A stretch of DNA of 64,000 bases from Nectonema munidae. Its lineage: Eukaryota > Nematomorpha > Nectonematoida > Nectonematidae. Made by a program: the position numbers and the translations under genes. Position 1 is the first letter of the stretch, and each line of letters begins with the position of its first letter. Under the pieces are notes generated by a model. That model was not told the origin of the DNA. It saw only the letters and a program-made list of their open reading frames with translations, and did no database searches. Location: assembly GCA_030549495.1 (NCBI GenBank), contig JAUIRK010000894.1, forward strand, positions 1,579,946 through 1,643,945, given 5' to 3'. Positions 13,601 to 22,600 of the stretch are shown here, one piece after another.

Positions 13601-16600
13601 TTAGAAGTTGAACATTTTTATTTGAAAATATTTCTGAGAAAACACTTCAAAACTTCAGCTTCAAAAGCTTGAAAGTTCTTTTATTTTTAATCATTAAAAA
13701 AATGTCTCTACGACAATTGGATGATTGTGACAATTCGTTGAACATGTTTTTAATTTTATAACTCCACTCAAACTAACTTTTAACATTAATCATAAAAGTA
13801 ACTGCAACACTAACTCTAACATTAATGCTAACACAAATTCAACGAATTTTCGCATTCACCCAAATGCCACATTCGACCAATAGTCTTTTGACTGATTGTT
13901 GTCAACTCTTTAAAATCACGAGAAAACAGTGTTGGATAATAATTGGTAAATATATTTTACCATAAGATAAGTAGTACATTCAAAGAGGCAAAAAGGATTT
14001 ACTTTTTAAATTTTATATCCAGTTTGGGGGGTCTAATGTCAATATCTATGCAGTATGTACGTATTCGTATGTATGAATGAGTGTGTGAATATACGCCAAG
14101 ATGTTTTTGTGTAAGGAGCGCGTTAGAAAAAAAAGAAAAGTTTGTGTAAAAAATTTTACACTAAACCTAACAATAACTCTAATGCTAATTCCACACTAAG
14201 CATAACCCCTTTTAAAAATTGTACACATTAAGTCCCATTTAGAAATTGGTTGAGCTATTATATAGAGTTTTCAACTATTATGAAAATTAGGGAAAAATTG
14301 GAATAGTCAAAATCAGTCCTAGAGTGCACTTCAGTGTGGTCTAAAGTTGAAAATGATTGCCCCATCTCTGGTCTAAAAGTTTTAGGGGGAAAACTTATTA
14401 ACCCGTTAACGCCCATGTCGACTATAGTCGACTTTACAAAAATAAAATCGTCTGCGTTTATCAAAGCTCTTTAATACAAATCTTCTGCTTTACATTAGAT
14501 ATCGTCTGATTTATTCTGGTCGTTAACGGGTTAATACGCCCAATCAACGAATTAATACCAAAATATATTAGTATAAAACATATGTAACTATAAAAAACAA
14601 AAGTAATTTGCATGCGCAGCCTTTTCCTATTTCATTTCTATAATAATGTGCCCAAGGATAAGTCTTTCCACTAAAACGTTTAGAACTTATCCTTGACTGC
14701 GCTATAACGAAACTTTTTAACTTTGGGTGCGGGAATAGGAACTAGGCTGACAAAAAAAATACCTTTTTTTGAAGGAAGCTACACTTCTTTTGAAATTCGT
14801 CACTTCGATCCGCACAAGATGATTTGTCTAGGCCAGTTGATTTGCTCTGGTGACGCCTAACACCATTCCTCTCCTCCTTTTTCTTCATAAGCTTGATATC
14901 TCTCAACTCCTTCTCGGATTCCATTTTGCACTGTGATTTGAAGTTTAGGTTTAGAAATTTTGGGAAAAAATTTTAAAAAAAAAAAACAAAAATAAATGAT
15001 AAACGTTGAACCTTTGAAGGCCAGTGTGATAACAGTGTTTCGAGAAATGAAAATTATCTGCTTTAAATATATAAAATTCCAATGAAAAAGAAAACTGGCG
15101 ATTATCCTTCAAAATTCTACCTCTCAAAAGGTTAAAAGTGGTGATGCACGGAACTTATAATTGCTTAGATCAAGCGAAGAATACGAAGTTAGATTCCGAT
15201 TTTTCAATTCGTCAAAATTTACAAGCGTGTTCTTGAAAATTTTTCAAAAAAAATTAGCCAACAACAAGATGGGAAATGTGGAATGAGTGACGTCGAATGA
15301 GATAATACAACTTAGTGGCGTGAGAATACAATTAATTGATACCACATGTTTATTAACTGACTTTTCTTTACGCGTTACTTTTTTTCAAGCGTGAATTTCT
15401 TCAAAAATAACTACTTGCTATACGTACATTATTTTTACACTTATTCTTTTTTACTTCTAAATACGGTATATAAACATTTAAAACTGATTTTAACTATATT
15501 AATTAAACAGAAGAGCAGCTTAAGAGTTCATTAATCGTATAAACACCAAAAATTAACATAGAAAGGATTCTTAGGGAAATGAAAAAATGAAATTTAAAAA
15601 TAAGGGGTGAACAAAATAGGGAATTTTTGGAAATGTAAAATTAGGTAGTCTTTTTTATATGTGTTTTCATAGTTTCAACAAGGGCTGGACCCTAGATTGC
15701 TGGGAAAGTAGCCGAAAAAGCGATTTTACTATTATTTATTACCTACTACAAGAATAAATGATGCCAATCAAAGAAAGAAGAATTCAGTATTTTGAAATAT
15801 TGTTTTCTTTTTATCTAAAATCCATCAAAAATAAAGATATAAGAGAATAATGACATTTTTACAAACTTTTCAAGGTTGCATAATAGTTGTTTCTTTTAGT
15901 TTTAATTAGCTCTAATCCATTTTAGTTTGAATCCATTGGAAATTCGTGTCATAAAAGAGTATTTTTGAAACAATTCCATAGCTGTCAATAGTTGTTGCAT
16001 ATAGGCAAGGATATGGAGGAAACGAAAAAGAGGTCAACAAATGGTATACTTACGCTGATGGACAACATAGATATCATGGCGCGTATAAATGGCGGGCGTA
16101 GCGAAAAGGAGCAAAAAGATGAAACAAGCTCACTACTTTTTGGATGTCCTTCTCTTCCGCTTCTAACCTCTGCATGACTTTGCTGACTCTCACCAGTTTT
16201 TGACGCAGAGTCTTCACCAACTCCGTAACACTTGTCGCACTTTCGCCAGGAGAAGCATTTTTGTTAAGAGAAGTGTCAGCAGCGCCCGGCTCCTTGAAAT
16301 GAAGATATCTATCTTCTTTCACATTGTTTGCGTGGCTGAATAACTCCTCCTTTGAGAGTAGTGGAGGCAATCTATTATCTTCACTATTCTTAAATACAAG
16401 TTGATTGAAATGACAAAGGGCATATAATATGATGCATCTTATATGTTGAACATGTTTGTTAGTTAATTAGGCGGATACTTACAAATTAATTAATTCATTT
16501 ATTTAATTAGTTAAAAATAATAATCAGTTTAGTAAGGAATTTAAGATCGCCATTCCAAGACTATGCAGTGACAAAATGTAATTTAAGGTTTGTGTATAAT

Positions 16601-19600
16601 TTTAAATAACAATTAAAATTCATTTTTAAATGGAAAAAAAATCCAATTTTTTAGCTTATAGAAATGTCTATTTAACATGAAAGCGTCTAAAATGGAAGTT
16701 TTGAAGAAGAATTTATGTCGATAAGCGTATAACATATGGTTCAGGATAAATTGACCGCGATCATTGCGGTCGGTATATTCATCATAACGATTTTTGTGTT
16801 TAAATTTTTTTTATAAATATTTTTTTTTAATCGTCCATAGCTGGGATGACAATGGAGAATCGAATCCAAGCAAACTGAAACGAGACCCTACGCCGCCAAC
16901 AATCAGCCATCTGCCGAAACTCAATTCCATTTTAACTTAGCGAATACATATGTTTACACTTATAAAAGCTTGATATTTCTCCTAAAAAAAATTTTGATTT
17001 AATGATTTTTAGGTATTATTGATTATGTTATTTCATTATCTTTGTATAAAGAAAAAAAAGTTAATCACGCAGTTTTATATTTATTAAAAAAATGATCATG
17101 ATCAAAATAGTTTCAAAGAAATATTAATCACTTTCGGGTTGTTTTTATTGAATTAAAAGGGTTGAATTTCCTAGAACGAATATCTTCAATAATTGTATTC
17201 GGTGTAAATTATGAATATAACTCTAGCGTTATATTTGTGCTCATCAGGCGCATCGTGGTGTGCATTTGATGGACATTATATTTCAAATTAATTAATATAC
17301 TATATGGTGATTATTATTACATCATTTTTCAGACATGTGTTGAAAAATGTATGGATTTTTTCTTCACTTTTCTTGAATTTCAATTGTGTCAAATAAAAGT
17401 GTTGTTGCTATTGCAGGAACTACAGGAAATATTTTTAAATGATAGAATTATTTACCAAATGTGTTTTCAAACTTCAAATTTCGAAAACTCCGCGGTTTTT
17501 TTGATATAATAATATTGGAGGAAAGAGATGAATTGAAAACTACGTCCGATTTGTGATGTAGTTCGTGAAAAAGGGAAACTGTGATCGCGGAAATAATTCA
17601 CGGAATAGTTAAAGAAATTCCATTTAGAAAGACGGCGATCCTTCTATGATTTCTCAAAAAACTTGAAAATGAAAATGACATATCATCTATTTTTTGCCAA
17701 AAGAAGAGATTTTTCTAAAAAAAAAGTTAGAAAGCATGACGATGAAAGACGAATTCTTACTTTCAGAGCTCTAAGTGTGTTCATGAATAATAGTAATGAT
17801 GATGTAATTGGACATTGTATTTCCTCCAGAAATCAAAATGAAAAGATAGAGATTAAGAGTAGATTGAAGAGTAGAAGACATTGGTGTTATTTGGAAAAAG
17901 AGCCTGATATGTTTTCAATTATCGAAGTAAAACACGAAACTTTCCAAAAGGCTGATGATTTAGTAGAGACACTAATTTGTGATTTGAATGCAGATAAGAT
18001 GATACATAATATATTCAAAGCATGTCATTCTCAAGATGACACTATTTGAAAAAATGAACCTTCATCCCGTACTTTTGCTCCATCATCACAATTGAGCGAA
18101 GAGCAAAAAAGAACAACAAGAGATCTGAAGAATTAGAAGAAAGAAATCCTAATGAAATCAGATCATACTTTGCTAGGAAGACAGTTAGATATCCAAGAGA
18201 AATAAGAAATAAAAATAATTTGAGTTTCAATGATGACCTATTTAAAAATTTTGTTGCTGTTCTCTTCTTTGCGGGTTATCATAAACTTCCATACTTGCCT
18301 ACGCATTGGAAATGTTTGGAAGATGTAATACCCACTTCAATTTCAAGTGTATATTCAAGAAACTATTTTGAAAATATTAAATCTTGTATACATCTTGCTT
18401 TTCATCTTGTTAGCAAAATTTGAAACAAGTTGGTTTTCTGACGTTTATTAGTAAATTGATGAGAAGATAACTTATAGAGAGTGACATTTTGCAAATCAAA
18501 CCATAAGGACGTAGACAGTATGCTTTAAGTATAAAAAATCTCTTGATATCTGGAAAAATAGACTTTCCATATCATGTGCTGTGATATTGTGGTGTTATGG
18601 CTATTACAGGAACGTTTTTTAAATGATAGAATTATTTGCAAATGTGTTTTCAAACTCCAAATTTCGAAAACTCCGCAGTTTTTTGATAATTGGTTTATCT
18701 ATAACTTGTAGAGCAAAAAAAGGCATGCCTCAATAGAGGAAGCGTTTGTATCGCTTGAAATCAAGGTACAGGAATCATTGTAGTACGATGATTACAAAAT
18801 TCTGTCTTTTAAGTCAAGTCGAGCGCCAGACCTTATCGAAAAAAACAACATATTCAACTTCCACAACCATTTTGATAAAAGAATATAATGAATGCATGGG
18901 TGTTGAAGAGCTGCTAAATACATGGATAGCAAACTATACACATTTTTCCAATTCACCGTCCATACAGTTAACAGCTTCCTTCATGTTGTATAAAATATCA
19001 ACTGATTCCAAAACAACGATTTATTGCCGGCCGAAAGAAACGCAATTCATTCATATGTTAGGAGGAAAACACATCATTTTTTATTTACCTAAAAAATCCA
19101 ACGGAAAAAGTTAATGCATCAGTGGATTAAAGTGAGAGATTTGATTGGTCAGTACACACTCCAAATGCATGTCCGGAGTAATACCATGTGCTCTAAAAAA
19201 TTGTCCACCTTGTCAAATATTTCTTTGGGTGTTGTTCTACTGATAACAGTTTCCGCAAAAACAAATTTGTCTACCAAGCGCTTGTCATATACATATTGTA
19301 CTTAAACGCAATGCTGAGTTAAGTTTCAGATTTTTTTTCTCAACTCAACCTTAATTCCTAAAATGGCTGATGTTGTTTAAATAAAAGCATTTTTTTCTAT
19401 TTTATCCTTTCCTGATACCTAAAGTAATATTAATTTTTTAGAAATTTTTTATTTTTATTCTATTCACTTTTTTTTTGTTGTTTGAAATTTTTAATGAGTT
19501 TTCCAGTTTTTCACTCAAAAAATTTCTTGCTTGCCAGAAAATTTTCTCAATCTAACAACAGGAAAATTAAAAACTACCTGAAAAAAAAATTTCCTAGTAT

Positions 19601-22600
19601 ATATAAATTTGAACTGACAAATAAAGCTTCAATAAAATCTAGATATAACTTATACGCTGAAGAACTCGTCAACAAATTCTCAATTTTTCACTTAAACATT
19701 CGAAGTCTTCCTAACAAGATGGAGGAAGTCAATACTTTAATCTCAAAACTTAATGCATCAATCTTTTCCCTCTCTGAAACATGGCTATCGGAAACTGATT
19801 CTCTTACTTATTCTAATAACTACATAACTTACCGTAAAGATCGAGTGAAATCAAGAGGTGGTGGCGTAATATGTTATATAAAAAAAATATTGTCAGTGAA
19901 GAAATAAAAACAGACCTAAATGAAACTCTCTTTTTGAAAATCAATTCCTGTAACATGTCCTTTCTTCTTGTTGTATGCTACCGCTCTCCTAACCAAACTT
20001 GTTATTTTGAACGTCTAAACGAAACTCTACAACGCTCAACTTTAAGAATATATTTATAATCGGGGATCTCAATTATAAAACCGTGCTATCCAACAAAGAA
20101 AGGCCCAACTTCTTCCGTCTTAAAGATGAATTTAACCTCAAACAGCTCATCAGATGCAACATCTTTTTTAAAGTTGGTTACAAATCCAAACTCGACCTTA
20201 TTCTTACCAATATGAACAATCAAGTCAGTTGTACAAAGGTCTTCACACATCCCCTCTCAGATCACTCAATCATACTTTCTTGCCTCAAATCTTTGGATAA
20301 ACATGGCAAAAAATTTATTCTGAAAAGAAATTTCGACAACTATTCTCCACAATCAATGATACATAACTTCTCATTTCATCATATACATCAATCACCCCAA
20401 GTCTTGTTTACCTCATTCGATGATATTTCCACCTGGATTTTTGACATATATAATATTCTATGCCACTAAAAGCACTCAAAGTTAAAGATCATGAACCTCC
20501 ATGGATAACTCATAGAATTAAATCACTAATAAAAAAACGTAATGCTCTTTTTGAAACTTTCATTTCATCTAAGAAATTTCAAGACTTCAAGAAGTTCCAA
20601 ACCTTACAGCAATAAATTGGCGAACATAATTAAGGCATCAAAACACAATTATCTCAAAAATAAACTCCTCATACACACCCCAAACCAAAAAGAATTCTGG
20701 AAGTTTTTAAAGTACTCATGTGTTAATTTTTCCAAATCTAATGACACAAACAATAGTGAATACTTAATTCATAATGAAAAAATCACAAAAGATCTGGTGA
20801 AAAACAGTAACACATTCAACAAAGAATTTAATAATCTGATTTCAACACCTTCAGTAGGATCAATCCCAGCCTATACTCCAGGTCTTGCTGACCCCCCTTC
20901 TGGATTAACAACCACCTTCAAGTTTAATCTTATCTCCGCTGATGTAGTCAAACAGATCATACTCTCATCCAAGCCCAATTCGTTTCCTTTTAACCCGTTG
21001 CCTATGAACGTCATAAAAGACTGTCAAATTTTCTTGACTCCTGTTCTAACACACTTCATAAATCTTACCTTCATTCACAACATGTTTCCTGCATCCTTGA
21101 AATTCTCAACTATTATACCTAAACATAAAAAAAGCTCCAAACGCCAAATAAAGAACTATCGTCCCATATCTAATACTCCTGCAATCTCCAAAATTTTTGA
21201 AAAGGTCTACCTCTTCCAAATGACAGAACACATCTCCAAAAACTCCATTCTTTACACACATCAGTACAGCTTCCAAAAGAAAAAATCCTCTAGTGACTGC
21301 CTCGATTCAATCATCAACCTGGTGTTCTCAAAACTCAATACAAATTATTATGTTACAGTTGCATCCTTTGATCTCACCAAAGCCTTTGATAGCATAAATC
21401 ACAGTCTACTCTGCAAAAAATTACTTGATTTAAACAGTATCTGTCTATTGAAACCCTATCTCTCCAATCAAACTAGTTATACCTTCTTCAATCAAACTTT
21501 TTCCTCGCCCATTCTCTCCAATCAAGGATTACCTCAAGGTGCAGTACTAAGTCCTCTTTTGTTTAACCTTTTTATCAACGATTTACTCCATTTATTAATT
21601 CAACTCACACATCAGTTTTTCTCTACGCAGACGATATCTTTACAGTAACTTTCCACAAATCACTAAATGAACTTGAACTTGCGATTACAACTGTAACACA
21701 AAATGTTCAAAACTGGTGCAAAATGAATTCCATGTCTATCAACCTTTCAAAAACATACACAACATTTTTCTCTTCCAATATTTACTCAAGTCCTTCAACT
21801 ACTTTCAAAGCAGAAAACATTAAAAGTATCGATTCTATTAATATTTTGGGTATTAAAATCTCTAATACCCTTTCAATTCAACATTATTTTAACAAAATTA
21901 TGGCGAAATCCAAACACCAACTCTTCTGCTTGAAAAAGTCTGCTTCATTCCTCAATACTTATCATAAAACCCTTCTAGTTAAATCCTATATTCTTAACAA
22001 TTTCAATTACGTTTTGAAAACCTACTTCCCTCTCCTAAGCAACAAAGACATAAATATTTTTGTGAGACTTATTAAGAACTGTCTAAAGTATGTTTATAAT
22101 TTGAAACATTCTTCAAGCATTTCGATTAATCACTGCCAAAGCTCAAAAATCCTGCCAAACATCAAGCACCTTCAGCTCAAGTTCCTTCTCCTTACATATA
22201 AAGAACTTCACTCACTCTCAGAAGATAAAAATCTTTGTCTAAACAAGTTTTTCAATATACCTCCAGTTCGCTCCAAAAACAAAAAATTGAAAAAGACTTT
22301 TTTTCCATATCCTCAACCCTTTTTAACTCCCTGCCACGATACATTCGAAAAACAACCTCTCTTGCCCAGTTTAAAGAACAGCTATTCCAACACTATATTC
22401 ATGAATTGTCTTCTTCCTTTGTAATGTGAGAAATTCTAAAAACACAAATCAATAACTATTTAAGCATATAATGCATATTTATCTTTTGCTTCAATTTTTC
22501 CTGATAGCGATATCGTCACTGCAAAACGTTTGTTTTGATTTAAATAAATGAGCATCCGTCACTTCATCAGGCTCAATTGCAAAAAAGTTGAAAATCAAAT

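Larger units (their letters stand above)
7439..14762 (-). other. intron 4 of the CPAP-like gene, filled with transposons
   Basis: A 7.3-kb intron. It contains a broken hAT (7765-10045) with an unclassified repeat gene inside it (7979-8727), a broken piggyBac on the minus strand (10396-11300), a hAT-type end (near 11764), tRNA-like SINE heads, a lone pogo-like end (13197), a TTAA MITE (14398-14534) and a hairpin (14653-14695). Confidence 0.55.

Noticed and set aside
14258-14464. A peptide found twice (here and at 48870-49082)
   Set aside because: It is the translation of the duplicated TTAA MITE, not a conserved protein.
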